Origin: a bacterium
Lineage (GTDB): Bacteria; Patescibacteriota; Minisyncoccia; Phycocordibacterales; CAIZLB01
Direction of reading: 5' to 3'
Length of the DNA stretch: 39,490 nucleotides
Assembly (NCBI GenBank): GCA_027490575.1
Contig: JAIXXV010000042.1
Span: 1-39,490, forward strand
Under the pieces are notes generated by a model. It saw nothing but the letters and a program-made list of their open reading frames with translations, was not told where the DNA came from and searched no databases. This document shows, in pieces, positions 1 to 9,012 of this stretch. The translations under genes were made by a program, and so were the position numbers. The stretch's first letter is position 1, and each line of letters starts with the position of its first letter.

Positions 1-1299
1 GTTATAAGGTTTCCAGCTGACTTGTTTGAGGTAACATCTGTTACTAGAAACAACTCTATATTGTCTTTATGGGTTGAAAATCCAGCATTCTCAAACTCTG
101 CTGGTACTATAAGTTTTGACGGAGGTCTTCCAACTCCAGGATTCAACGGTACTCAGGGATCTGTCATAACTTTCACTGCTAGGGCTAAAAAGGCAGGTCA
201 GGCAGAATTCTCATTTGCTAATGCTTCTGTGAGAGCCAACGACGGCTTTGGTACAGATGTGCTAAATAGTAGACAAGGAAGAACAGTGTCAGTAGTTGAT
301 AAAGCTCCTGTTTTGACAGAAGAAACTCCTGTACCACAAGTCCAGACTACAAACCTTACTCTACAGGTTACATCAGAGACGCACCCTTCTCAGGAGTCTT
401 GGTATAGCGATAACAACCCAGTGTTTAAGTGGAAAGTTCCTGCAGGAGCAGATGCTATACAGACTGGTATAGACAACAATGACTCAGGTTCTCCTCGAGT
501 AACATTTAGTCCTGCTATAAGTGAAAGAACTACTAAAAACTTAGAAGAAGGAACATGGTACTTCAAAGTCAGAGCTAGAAAAGATGGAAGGTTTGGCCCT
601 ATCACTACTTATATTGCTAGAGTAGACAAGACTAGTCCGAAGATTAATTCAGTAAAATTTGATTATGATGAAAAAACAAGAGCTCTAAATATCACCGCAG
701 ATGTTGTAGACGAAGTTTCAGGTCTAGACTATTTTGAAATATATGTAAATGACACCCTTGCTAAAAGTATTTCACCTACTGATTTTGTAAATGGTAAATA
801 TAGTCTCGCCGTTGATGTACCCGGAAACAATACAGTTAAGGTTTTGGCGGTTGATCGAGCTGGCAATGTTGCTGAATCATTGGGCAAGTTCTTTGTAACA
901 GAAAGAACATCAGTTCAATCAGAAAATGTTTCCCTTGATGGATTTAAAGAACAAAATATCTTTACAAGAGCTTACCTTTCATTGATTGGATTGTCTCCAC
1001 AGATATATATGTCTATCATCATTGCCTTGATGAGTATTATACTGTTGCTCGTAGTTGTGTATTCTGGTCGTCACTATATCAAGCTAAGACACAGACTAAA
1101 GGTTAGAGCTGCTTTGACTAGAGGTGACAACACTAGAGTGCTACTACTTGTTAAGAGACGTCTAGAAAGACATTTGGAAATATTGCAAAATATAAGACAC
1201 GGTAGAATTCTTACAGATGAAGAAAAAGCTATAAAAGAAGCGATAGAGATAGACTTGGATGAAGTTGATAGAGCTATAGAGGATATTGTTAAGGAGTAG
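1..1299 (+). CDS. C-terminal part of a surface protein: cohesin-like beta domain, Ig-like region, C-terminal TM helix (5'-truncated by the window)
   Basis: Frame 1 is open from base 1 (VIRFPADLFEVTSV...). Cohesin-like VENPAFSNSAGTISFDGG...GQAEFSFANASVRANDG; hydrophobic YMSIIIALMSIILLLVVVYS near the C-terminus. Confidence 0.7.
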   Translation, partial: VIRFPADLFEVTSVTRNNSILSLWVENPAFSNSAGTISFDGGLPTPGFNGTQGSVITFTARAKKAGQAEFSFANASVRANDGFGTDVLNSRQGRTVSVVDKAPVLTEETPVPQVQTTNLTLQVTSETHPSQESWYSDNNPVFKWKVPAGADAIQTGIDNNDSGSPRVTFSPAISERTTKNLEEGTWYFKVRARKDGRFGPITTYIARVDKTSPKINSVKFDYDEKTRALNITADVVDEVSGLDYFEIYVNDTLAKSISPTDFVNGKYSLAVDVPGNNTVKVLAVDRAGNVAESLGKFFVTERTSVQSENVSLDGFKEQNIFTRAYLSLIGLSPQIYMSIIIALMSIILLLVVVYSGRHYIKLRHRLKVRAALTRGDNTRVLLLVKRRLERHLEILQNIRHGRILTDEEKAIKEAIEIDLDEVDRAIEDIVKE

Positions 1300-1392
1300 G
1301 TTTTTCGGGGAGGGTCATCAGCGACAGTGGTTCAGGTATTGAAGATGGCAATTGTTCGTATATATCATATACATAGGATTCGCACGATACAG

Positions 1393-1425
1393 TGCTCGGC
1401 ACGATATGCATAATATTTGCCGAGC
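1393..1425 (+). terminator. Hairpin, possible intrinsic terminator
   Basis: GCTCGGCA ... TGCCGAGC inverted repeat; weak T-tract. Confidence 0.4.
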
Positions 1426-1464
1426 TTTCGTGATAATATATAACCGAACAATCAATAAACCACT

Positions 1465-1992
1465 ATGACCGACATCATCATAAACTATATTGGACTACTA
1501 ACACTCATCGCGGGATTTATCATTGGACTCGGTGCAGTTATTGTCATAGATATACACGGCCTTTTGGCACGACGCTCAGTGTATTGGACTGAGGCTACTA
1601 TTCGCACTCACAAAGTCACAAAGCCTATGATCTGGGTCGGTATATTTCTAGTGCTACTCGGTAGTATTATATTTTACGATTCAAAAGAGATTTTCGGATT
1701 GGCACTTATAAACATACAGCTTTTTATTATTGGTATACTTGTTTTAAATGGGTTTTTCCTCAGCTTTTATGTCAGCCCGTACTTGATAAGGATGGAGAGG
1801 TCAGGAAGGACCGTTGGTACTGAATATGGTGTTAGTGGTAGTGAGGGAGATAATGGTAGAGGGGCTAATTCTGATGACAAACTTTTACCAGCGCATTTAC
1901 AAAAAAAGATATTTTTCAGCTTGATACTTTCTGATATAGGATGGTGGGGAAGCGTCTTGATACTAGTGTGGGTTTTGGTTTCAGGGGTTTAG
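1465..1992 (+). CDS. Multi-TM hypothetical membrane protein
   Basis: 175-aa ORF with several hydrophobic segments. Confidence 0.65.
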   Translation: MTDIIINYIGLLTLIAGFIIGLGAVIVIDIHGLLARRSVYWTEATIRTHKVTKPMIWVGIFLVLLGSIIFYDSKEIFGLALINIQLFIIGILVLNGFFLSFYVSPYLIRMERSGRTVGTEYGVSGSEGDNGRGANSDDKLLPAHLQKKIFFSLILSDIGWWGSVLILVWVLVSGV

Positions 1993-2035
1993 GTTTTATA
2001 TAGAGAACCTGTCTTTATCGTAAAAGAGTAGTTAC

Positions 2036-2890
2036 TTAAACTTCCAAAATCCAACCCTTTACAATATCTTTCAATGATAAGTTTGCAGTAGACACCATCT
2101 TTGGGATTATAGAAGTATCTGTCATGCCAGGAATCGTATTTATCTCTAAGAAGTAAATCTTGTTGTCAGCTGTCACAATAAAATCTGAACGGGATAGATG
2201 TTTTGCTTTGAGATGTTTGTGGATGAGCAAAGCTTGTCTTTGTAGTTCATTTGTAAGTGATATGTCTATTTCTGCGGGACAAACTTCAGTTGCAAGTTTT
2301 TCAGGATTGTATTTATTTTCAAAATCAAAAAATTGTCCCTTAGGTATGATTTCAACTACTGGTAGGGTGATTGTCTCATTCCCATTTTCAATGACACCGA
2401 CTGTAAATTCTCTGCCTTTTATAGGTTCCTCTGTTAGAAAATCTGTCCCTTTGCTTGATGCCAGCAGAGCATCTAATTCTTCTTTTGATGCGCAGAGCTT
2501 GGAAGCAACAGATGACCCTCCATGTCTTGGTTTCGCAAATAGCGGAAAACTCGTTGTCTCTATTGGTGAAAGTATACCGATAGTCTGTGCAATATCTTTT
2601 GTAAATGTTTTATCAATGGCAATAGCGTGAGTGCTAATATCTGAAAATAAAAAGGGAACTTTTAGGTGTCTAAACAACCCTTGAAGGCTACCATCTTCAC
2701 CGCCGAGTCCGTGTATTATCGGTATAGCAGCATCAAAATCTTTAGAATATTTTATAAAGGTATCAGTGTCTTCAGGGAAAGTGAAAAGTGTGGTCTCGGC
2801 AAAGTCTATGAGTTTGCATAAATTGTTGGCTGATCTGATTGAAACCTCTCTTTCACCCGTTTCTCCTCCTGTTATTATGGCTATTTTCAT
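2036..2890 (-). CDS. ddl: D-alanine--D-alanine ligase (ATP-grasp)
   Basis: MKIAIITGGETGEREVSIRSA, HGLGGEDGSLQGLF, FAKPRHGGSSVASK, YFLEINTIPGMTDTSIIPKM. Start reassigned to 2890. Confidence 0.9.
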   Translation of the reverse strand: MKIAIITGGETGEREVSIRSANNLCKLIDFAETTLFTFPEDTDTFIKYSKDFDAAIPIIHGLGGEDGSLQGLFRHLKVPFLFSDISTHAIAIDKTFTKDIAQTIGILSPIETTSFPLFAKPRHGGSSVASKLCASKEELDALLASSKGTDFLTEEPIKGREFTVGVIENGNETITLPVVEIIPKGQFFDFENKYNPEKLATEVCPAEIDISLTNELQRQALLIHKHLKAKHLSRSDFIVTADNKIYFLEINTIPGMTDTSIIPKMVSTANLSLKDIVKGWILEV

Positions 2891-3003
2891 AACCATATGA
2901 TACCAGACTTTTAAAAGATAAAGTGATAAAATATGTAAATGAGCACGACAAAAGAAATCAAAACTGGAGTCGTCCATCAAGTACCAAAGGATATCAACAT
3001 AAA

Positions 3004-3471
3004 ATGAAAATATTATTTGTATGCAGGGGAAATGTCGGTAGAAGTCAGATAGCTGAAGCTTTACTAAAGAGGGAATTGAACGATGTGAAAATTGCAGAGG
3101 TGTCTAATAATCCGCCCGAGAATATAAAAGTTCTGTCAGCGGGGACTTTGCTAAGTGGACCTGAACAAGCAATAGGTGAACTGACCCCAGCAATAGACAA
3201 TGTGGTGGATGTAATGAAAGAGGTAGGTGTAGATGTTTCAAAAAACTTCCGTACTCAAATCACTGAGGAAATGGCAAATGATGCTGATCGAATTATTCTA
3301 GTGGTAGACGAAAGAGACCCTATTCCTGATTACCTTGTAAATAATCCAAAGGTTGAAAAATGGGATGTACTAGACCCCAAGGGGCAGTCCCTTGAGTTTA
3401 CTCGCCAGGTAAGAGATCAGATAAATATTTTTGTTAAGGATTTGGTGGCTGGTTTGCAAAAAGATCTGTAA
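3004..3471 (+). CDS. Low-molecular-weight protein tyrosine phosphatase / arsenate reductase-like
   Basis: MKILFVCRGNVGRSQIAEALL, a CX5R P-loop-like motif. Start reassigned to 3004. Confidence 0.75.
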   Translation: MKILFVCRGNVGRSQIAEALLKRELNDVKIAEVSNNPPENIKVLSAGTLLSGPEQAIGELTPAIDNVVDVMKEVGVDVSKNFRTQITEEMANDADRIILVVDERDPIPDYLVNNPKVEKWDVLDPKGQSLEFTRQVRDQINIFVKDLVAGLQKDL

Positions 3472-3528
3472 GACGATGTCATTGAACACTTGTATGTTAA
3501 TAGGTTTGTCTTTTGCTATACTAAACCC

Positions 3529-3969
3529 ATGAAAAAAGGCGAAGACTATATCGGCGTAAGTGTCATATACCTATGTCACGACGGCAAAGGCAATATACTT
3601 TTTAACAAGCGTAGTCAAAACTGTCGTGACGAAAAAGGTAATTGGGATATTGGAGGCGGGGGATTGGACTTTGGAGATACAGTCGAGGGTACATTGCGAA
3701 AAGAGATCAAAGAAGAATACTGCACAAATGTTTTAAGTTTTGAATTTCTTGGATACAGGGATGTCCACCGGGTCAATGAGGGCAATAAGACTCATTGGGT
3801 CGCATTGGATTTTTTAGTATTAGTTGATAGAGATAGTGTCGGTAATGGCGAACCTCACAAATTTGATAAACTAGGGTGGTTTACATTGGATACTTTGCCA
3901 GCGCCGCTACATTCGCAATTACCAAAGTTTTTTGAGTTGTATAAAGGGAGGGTTGGTTTAGTGATCTAG
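3529..3969 (+). CDS. NUDIX hydrolase
   Basis: GGGGLDFGDTVEGTLRKEIKEEY NUDIX box. Start reassigned to 3529. Confidence 0.85.
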   Translation: MKKGEDYIGVSVIYLCHDGKGNILFNKRSQNCRDEKGNWDIGGGGLDFGDTVEGTLRKEIKEEYCTNVLSFEFLGYRDVHRVNEGNKTHWVALDFLVLVDRDSVGNGEPHKFDKLGWFTLDTLPAPLHSQLPKFFELYKGRVGLVI

Positions 3970-4117
3970 TTTATTTTATCGTTAATTATATTTACACTAC
4001 ATGTAGATAGCTTGATATAAAGAACTCTATGTGGCACTATATTCCTAGAAAAAATGATCGTTTTAGCTAAGGTAAGCATCAAATCGAAACCTAAACAAAA
4101 AAAAGAAAGGTAAAGTC

Positions 4118-4819
4118 ATGTCAAATCCAACGGTCAGTGATAGTGTTCAGTCTGTAGAACCTGCGCCTGTACTGGACTCAAAAGGGGTTCAGATATTGCC
4201 TGGTTCCATTGTCGGTATGAGTGATAGTGAAGGTAGATTTTCAGAGCACCAAGGTCTGGTGGTCTGTCCGCATTCCAATCTTGAGGATGAAGTCTACACG
4301 GTCGGTGTCTACTTCTACAGGGAGGTTGGAAGACATGAATTGCACGACCATAGTCCGAAAAGGCAGGTATTGCGTTTTGATATTTGGGATGAAAAATTCA
4401 AAAACGAAGACAGGTTTAGTCAGACAGATTTTCTGTTTGATGGAGACCGGTGGAAGCAATCACCGCGCGTTCACTTTTTTATGCCAAGTGAGCTAGTTGT
4501 TCATCCTAGATGGGAAATAAAGGTTGTGGTTGAGAGGTTATTCCATAACTATTGGCATCATTATTCACCTCTAGATCCTTGGCCATTAGACCCAAAGCTC
4601 TACATGTGCAACATTGAACATTGTGAGTCTCCGTCAGTTGACAATGCATATTTCAATGTTTGGGGAACCGTTTATCCAGTTCCAATGTGTAGTCAATGTC
4701 ACTTGCAATACAATGGTAAGTGCGGTGATGAGTGGCCTAAGCTCAAAAAAGAGTTTCTGGGCTTAGATGGCATACCTCTGCAAAAAGTTGAATCAGTCAA
4801 GGAATCAACAGTTCTGTGA
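4118..4819 (+). CDS. Hypothetical protein
   Basis: 233-aa ORF preceded by AAAGAAAGG and followed by a strong terminator; Cys/His-rich C-terminus (CNIEHCES...CSQCHLQYNGKCG). Confidence 0.65.
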   Translation: MSNPTVSDSVQSVEPAPVLDSKGVQILPGSIVGMSDSEGRFSEHQGLVVCPHSNLEDEVYTVGVYFYREVGRHELHDHSPKRQVLRFDIWDEKFKNEDRFSQTDFLFDGDRWKQSPRVHFFMPSELVVHPRWEIKVVVERLFHNYWHHYSPLDPWPLDPKLYMCNIEHCESPSVDNAYFNVWGTVYPVPMCSQCHLQYNGKCGDEWPKLKKEFLGLDGIPLQKVESVKESTVL

Positions 4820-4840
4820 GGGCACGTGTCTGTAAAATTT

Positions 4841-4873
4841 AACCCGTCTCGAGTAAAATTGAGACGGGTTTTT
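4841..4873 (+). terminator. Intrinsic terminator
   Basis: AACCCGTCTC-gagtaaaatt-GAGACGGGTTTTT. Confidence 0.85.
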
Positions 4874-4923
4874 ATATACACATTAAAATTTAAACTCCTT
4901 GAAATCTAAAAGAATTATGGCAA

Positions 4924-4957
4924 TAAAAAGACCCCGCGACAACTGTGTCGCGAGGCC
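4924..4957 (-). terminator. Intrinsic terminator for the 4980-5372 gene
   Basis: On minus: CCTCGCGAC acagtt GTCGCGGGGTCTTTTT. Confidence 0.75.
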
Positions 4958-4979
4958 TAAGCTTCCGAATCCAAACTGA

Positions 4980-5372
4980 TTATTTCTCAACCACCACAAT
5001 TCTAGGGTAAATGATTTTCAATGAAGTAGCTCCCGTGTCCATGAATCTTATGAAGTAATCATTGACCACTACGGACACTTTTTTGTAGTCCTCAAGCTTG
5101 TGCACCCCTCCTTCTGTCTCAAGCTTGTCACTGATCTCTGTGCGCCAGTTGGCAATATTGGCCCTTTTGCTATTTGGTACATTCTCAAACCTGATTTGCA
5201 GATAGGGTACTGCCCCCGGCGCATCATTAGGATTGTAAAACATGATGTCCATGTTGGTGACACCTGTCACATCCTCGCTTTGAGACTGTGCCAACGTAGT
5301 GGTTGACCCGAAGGCGATGGCCAGGAAGGCGGATAGTGCCAATACGGCTAGTTTAATAATATTTGATTTCAT
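4980..5372 (-). CDS. Secreted hypothetical protein with signal peptide
   Basis: MKSNIIKLAVLALSAFLAIAFGSTTTLAQSQ. Confidence 0.7.
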   Translation of the reverse strand: MKSNIIKLAVLALSAFLAIAFGSTTTLAQSQSEDVTGVTNMDIMFYNPNDAPGAVPYLQIRFENVPNSKRANIANWRTEISDKLETEGGVHKLEDYKKVSVVVNDYFIRFMDTGATSLKIIYPRIVVVEK

Positions 5373-5594
5373 TCTGAGTGTGCTTTCTTTGTTCGTTTTT
5401 CTTGATGTGTTTTGGTCGCAATTTCAGAGAGTTGAGTCATTCAGCTCGCTGAATCTCGCGACCAATGCCTGCACGACAAGAATTCATGTCTTTTTGTATT
5501 ATAACATAATATAAATGTTTGTCTAGTTATGACTTTTGCGCGCGAAAGTGATTACAAAATGATAATCTGGCGACTAATCTGCTATACTTACCAC

Positions 5595-6338
5595 ATGAAC
5601 ATCAAAAAACTATTCGACTATTCACAACCATTAGTAGCAGCTTCTACATTATTAGCATTGGCAATGATCATAGTGGTCATATACGGCTCTCAAGTTGTAT
5701 ACAGCATAAAGTTGGCAGGGGATACTATCGAGGTGACTGGCTCAGCCAAGACTTCGGTGGTGGCAGATACTGGGCGTCTCACTATAAACATTGAGACAAA
5801 GACTGGTCTAGACGATAAGCAAGCTGGTACCGCTCGTGTACAACGTGGAGTAGACTCAGTAGTGGCGTATCTAAAAACACAAGGGTTCACAGAGATGGAA
5901 ACTCCGGTAGGATTCACAAACACTGACTACTACTATCCTCAAAACGCACCTGCTGTGCAGACAGGCTACACCATATCTCGTTCTGTTGTAGTTAGAGGTA
6001 CTGATCTCGAAAAGATGAAAGTTATGGCAAATGATACTAGCAAGCTAGCCGGATCTGGCTACACAGTAACTACTGGTAGTTTTGAGCTGACATATAGCAA
6101 GCTCGATGAAGTTAGAGTAAGTCTACTTACTCAAGCTATAAAAGACGCGACTGATAGAGCGGGAGCTATTGCTCAGAACTCTGGACGTTCAGTTGGTAAA
6201 CTTAGAAATGCAGTCGGTGGAGTTGTACAAGTTTTGCCACAAGGCGGAGTTGATATAAGTGACTACGGTACATATGACACTGCTAGCATGAACAAGGATA
6301 TCATGGTGACTACTAGAGCGACGTTTGGTTTGAAGTAA
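5595..6338 (+). CDS. SIMPL domain (DUF541) protein
   Basis: IEVTGSAKTSVVADTGRLTINIETKT ... SRSVVVRGTDLEKMKV ... DATDRAGAIAQNSGRSVGKL. Confidence 0.85.
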   Translation: MNIKKLFDYSQPLVAASTLLALAMIIVVIYGSQVVYSIKLAGDTIEVTGSAKTSVVADTGRLTINIETKTGLDDKQAGTARVQRGVDSVVAYLKTQGFTEMETPVGFTNTDYYYPQNAPAVQTGYTISRSVVVRGTDLEKMKVMANDTSKLAGSGYTVTTGSFELTYSKLDEVRVSLLTQAIKDATDRAGAIAQNSGRSVGKLRNAVGGVVQVLPQGGVDISDYGTYDTASMNKDIMVTTRATFGLK

Positions 6339-6354
6339 TAGAAATCAAAAAATA

Positions 6355-6912
6355 ATGAACAAAAAATTAAAGTTTTCAATAATCACCATCATTGCAGTTG
6401 CAGTGCTCGCATTTGGTTATTGGACAATATCGCCATTCTTTATAAAAGTAGTTGTACAAGAAGATTTTCCGATTGATATGGTAGCGAATATGCAGGCGGG
6501 CACAGGGGCCACATCAACAAATGCTATTTTAGGTTCTTACACAGGTGCGACAATGAACCCTACAGACTTTCTAGAAAGGCAAGGTAAATTTGTCGGATAC
6601 GATAAAATTCACAATGGAACTGGTACGGGATCGATATACGTATTAAAAAATGATCAAGGTGAGACGATACGTCTTTTGAGATTTGAAGAAGGTTTTCAAG
6701 TAAACAACGGACCTGATCTTTTTGTTGGTTTTGGTAAAGATGGCAAATACGTGAAGGGGAGTGAAATATCAAAACTCAAAGGTACTGACGGTTCTCAAAA
6801 CTATGAAATACCATCATCAGTAGACCTCAGTCAATATGACAGTGTTTTTGTTTGGTGCAAGGCATTCTCAACTCCTTTCATAAGAGCAGATTTGTCTGAT
6901 ATGCAAAGATAA
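6355..6912 (+). CDS. DM13 domain membrane-anchored/secreted protein
   Basis: GSIYVLKNDQGETIRLLRFEEGFQVNNGPDLFVGFGKDG ... YDSVFVWCKAFSTPFIRADL. Confidence 0.8.
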   Translation: MNKKLKFSIITIIAVAVLAFGYWTISPFFIKVVVQEDFPIDMVANMQAGTGATSTNAILGSYTGATMNPTDFLERQGKFVGYDKIHNGTGTGSIYVLKNDQGETIRLLRFEEGFQVNNGPDLFVGFGKDGKYVKGSEISKLKGTDGSQNYEIPSSVDLSQYDSVFVWCKAFSTPFIRADLSDMQR

Positions 6913-6963
6913 TATACAAAGACAGTTGGAAAAAGTAAATCAAAATACTGTATAATAAGCACT

Positions 6964-7317
6964 ATGAATAATAAAATAATTGCAATAATAATATTAGTAA
7001 TTCTAGGTGTCACTGTTTTTTACTTTGCCAATTCTTATGAAGCTCCATTCAGACCCGAAACACAAGAGCAAGATTCAAAAGGTGGAATCTATGGTGATCA
7101 AGAACAAGTTGGAGCCGATAATCAAAATGGGACATCAACAGTCTCTCAAGCTAAGATAAATATTGATGAGGTCTGTGAGGGCGCTCTTGCTTATATGTCA
7201 TTTCCAGATGGTGAAGCTGCGGAAAAGTTTGTCGCTGATTGTAAAGATGGAAAGCATCCAGAAGTTATCAGACAATATATAGTGGATATGAATCTGGGGA
7301 CTGGGGCGCAGATATAG
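6964..7317 (+). CDS. Hypothetical protein with N-terminal TM/signal anchor
   Basis: MNNKIIAIIILVILGVTVFYFANS. Confidence 0.6.
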   Translation: MNNKIIAIIILVILGVTVFYFANSYEAPFRPETQEQDSKGGIYGDQEQVGADNQNGTSTVSQAKINIDEVCEGALAYMSFPDGEAAEKFVADCKDGKHPEVIRQYIVDMNLGTGAQI

Positions 7318-7333
7318 TTTTTTAAATACACAC

Positions 7334-8071
7334 ATGCCCCACCTAGAAATGCCAACACCAAATCTTCCTGAAGGTCACCCTGACAAGGAATTTTTCAATC
7401 CTATTAAAAAGGAAGCGTTTGAATGGGATGATGAAAACTATGATCAAATACCAGACGATGTGTTTGATATGCTAAGTAGAAATGATATAGAGTTTTTAGG
7501 TAAAGGGACAGAATGCCTTGTACTCACTCTTCCTGATCATCCAGAAAAAGCGATATCATACTCATTTGAAAATAGTTATGAAGACTTTGATGTACTTCGA
7601 GCAAAAACTAGCTTTTATACACATAAGATTTTTAATATACTTTTCCCTCACAACTTTCCAAAGATATTTGCAGCTTTCGGAGCGGATGGCGACAAAAATA
7701 AAGGGACTGTAAGGGAGAGGGTCTTTGATGCGGGCTACGGTGGCCGTAAAATCAATCACCCTTTCATGAAAGTTCATGATTTTTTTAGATTTGTACTAGG
7801 CGTAAGACCTGAGATGTTTATAGATACAAATGATCAAAACTTCGCTTTAAGTGATGATGGTGATGAGTACTATGTTGATCTCATAAGCTCATCTGGTTTT
7901 GGTGAGGGTTCTATACGAAAAGTATTATCCGGTGCTGAAGGACGTATTCTTGAGTACATGGATAAAAACAGAAATGCCTTTGGATTTACAGATGACGATA
8001 TTTCCAAGGTTAGTGGATACATAGGGAGGCTTAGGGAATTCGAAGAAAAGTCACAGCAATCTACTCCCTAG
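7334..8071 (+). CDS. Hypothetical protein
   Basis: 245-aa ORF in the same direction as neighbours. Confidence 0.6.
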   Translation: MPHLEMPTPNLPEGHPDKEFFNPIKKEAFEWDDENYDQIPDDVFDMLSRNDIEFLGKGTECLVLTLPDHPEKAISYSFENSYEDFDVLRAKTSFYTHKIFNILFPHNFPKIFAAFGADGDKNKGTVRERVFDAGYGGRKINHPFMKVHDFFRFVLGVRPEMFIDTNDQNFALSDDGDEYYVDLISSSGFGEGSIRKVLSGAEGRILEYMDKNRNAFGFTDDDISKVSGYIGRLREFEEKSQQSTP

Positions 8072-8228
8072 TAATAACAAACCCGACATATATACCAGCT
8101 ATAGCACCAATACCACTAAACAATATACTTGTGAACGAAAGTAACCCCGAACTGAAATAACCAGCCAGATAGCTACCAAGACTTGAACCAATAAACATAA
8201 AAAGATATATGATGGGTTTTGAATTCAT
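8061..8228 (-). CDS. Small (55 aa) membrane protein, missed by the 60-aa ORF cutoff
   Basis: Minus-strand MNSKPIIYLFMFIGSSLGSYLAGYFSSGLLSFTSILFSGIGAIAGIYVGFVITRE*; convergent 11-nt overlap with the 7334-8071 CDS. Confidence 0.6.
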   Translation of the reverse strand: MNSKPIIYLFMFIGSSLGSYLAGYFSSGLLSFTSILFSGIGAIAGIYVGFVITRE

Positions 8229-8256
8229 GTATTTGAATGTATTATACAGTATAAAT

Positions 8257-8502
8257 ATGCACTATACATATATCCTAAAATGCGCAGACGGAACTTTGTA
8301 TGTTGGTGCCACAAACAACATTGAAAAAAGGCTAAAGGAACATAACACTTCAAAGCAGGGCGCTCATTATACAAAGATAAGGAGACCTGTTGAGCTGGTG
8401 TACAAAGAGGAGTTTGAAACATTATCAGAATCAAGAAAAAGGGAAGCGGAAATAAAGAGAATGAGTAGGGCTGACAAGTTACAGTTAACAGGTATCAGAT
8501 AG
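8257..8502 (+). CDS. GIY-YIG domain endonuclease (UvrC N-terminal-like, YhbQ-like)
   Basis: MHYTYILKCADGTLYVGATNNIEKRLKEHN...GAHYTKIRRPVELVY. Start reassigned to 8257. Confidence 0.88.
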   Translation: MHYTYILKCADGTLYVGATNNIEKRLKEHNTSKQGAHYTKIRRPVELVYKEEFETLSESRKREAEIKRMSRADKLQLTGIR

Positions 8503-8611
8503 CAGTTAACAGGAGCAGGGAATTAAAAAATTCGCGCTCTACAAACATTGTTAACCGTAACAAAATAAGCTATCTGCTAACTGATACCTGTTAATTGATA
8601 ACTGTTAACTG
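8482..8611. repeat. Inverted-repeat element of CAGTTAACAG/GATATCAG/AGCAG words
   Basis: CAGTTAACAGGTATCAGATAGCAGTTAACAGG and downstream GCTATCTGCTAACTGATACCTGTTAATTGATAACTGTTAACTG. Confidence 0.7.
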
Positions 8612-8654
8612 TGTGGTGGTTTTCAAATCACAATAATTAGCGTATACTAATCTC

Positions 8655-8861
8655 ATGGCAAAAAGAGCAGCAACAAATACAAAAAACAGAACATCACGTT
8701 CAAAGAAAACTAAAAAGAGACTAGCTGTTAAAGCAGTTATGCTTGCTACAAAAGCAGCAAAGAAAGCTAAGACAAAAGGTGTCTCAAGAGTTAAAGCTAA
8801 GGCAGGTGTTAAAGCCGGCGTAAAAGCTAAAGCAAAAGTAGCAGCAAAGAAAACAAAATAA
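8655..8861 (+). CDS. Lys/Ala-rich histone H1-like basic protein
   Basis: 68 aa, K/A/R-rich with KAKAGVKAGVKAKAKVAAKKTK tail. Confidence 0.7.
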   Translation: MAKRAATNTKNRTSRSKKTKKRLAVKAVMLATKAAKKAKTKGVSRVKAKAGVKAGVKAKAKVAAKKTK

Positions 8862-8900
8862 TTATCAAACAGTTTGAATCGCTTGCAAAATCGATTCCAA

Positions 8901-8936
8901 ATAAAAACAGCGATCCGAAATGGTCGCTGTTTTTAT
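8901..8936 (+). terminator. Intrinsic (possibly bidirectional) terminator
   Basis: ATAAAAACAGCGA-tccgaaatgg-TCGCTGTTTTTAT. Confidence 0.85.
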
Positions 8937-9012
8937 TTGTCTCACTTTCCGCGTTAGTCCGCCAGTGCATTTTGCATCATATGGCATCAACTCGTAAAGA
9001 GAAAACTATGTA

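Noticed and set aside
2160-2630. 156-aa plus-strand ORF
   Set aside because: Antisense to a clear ddl gene.
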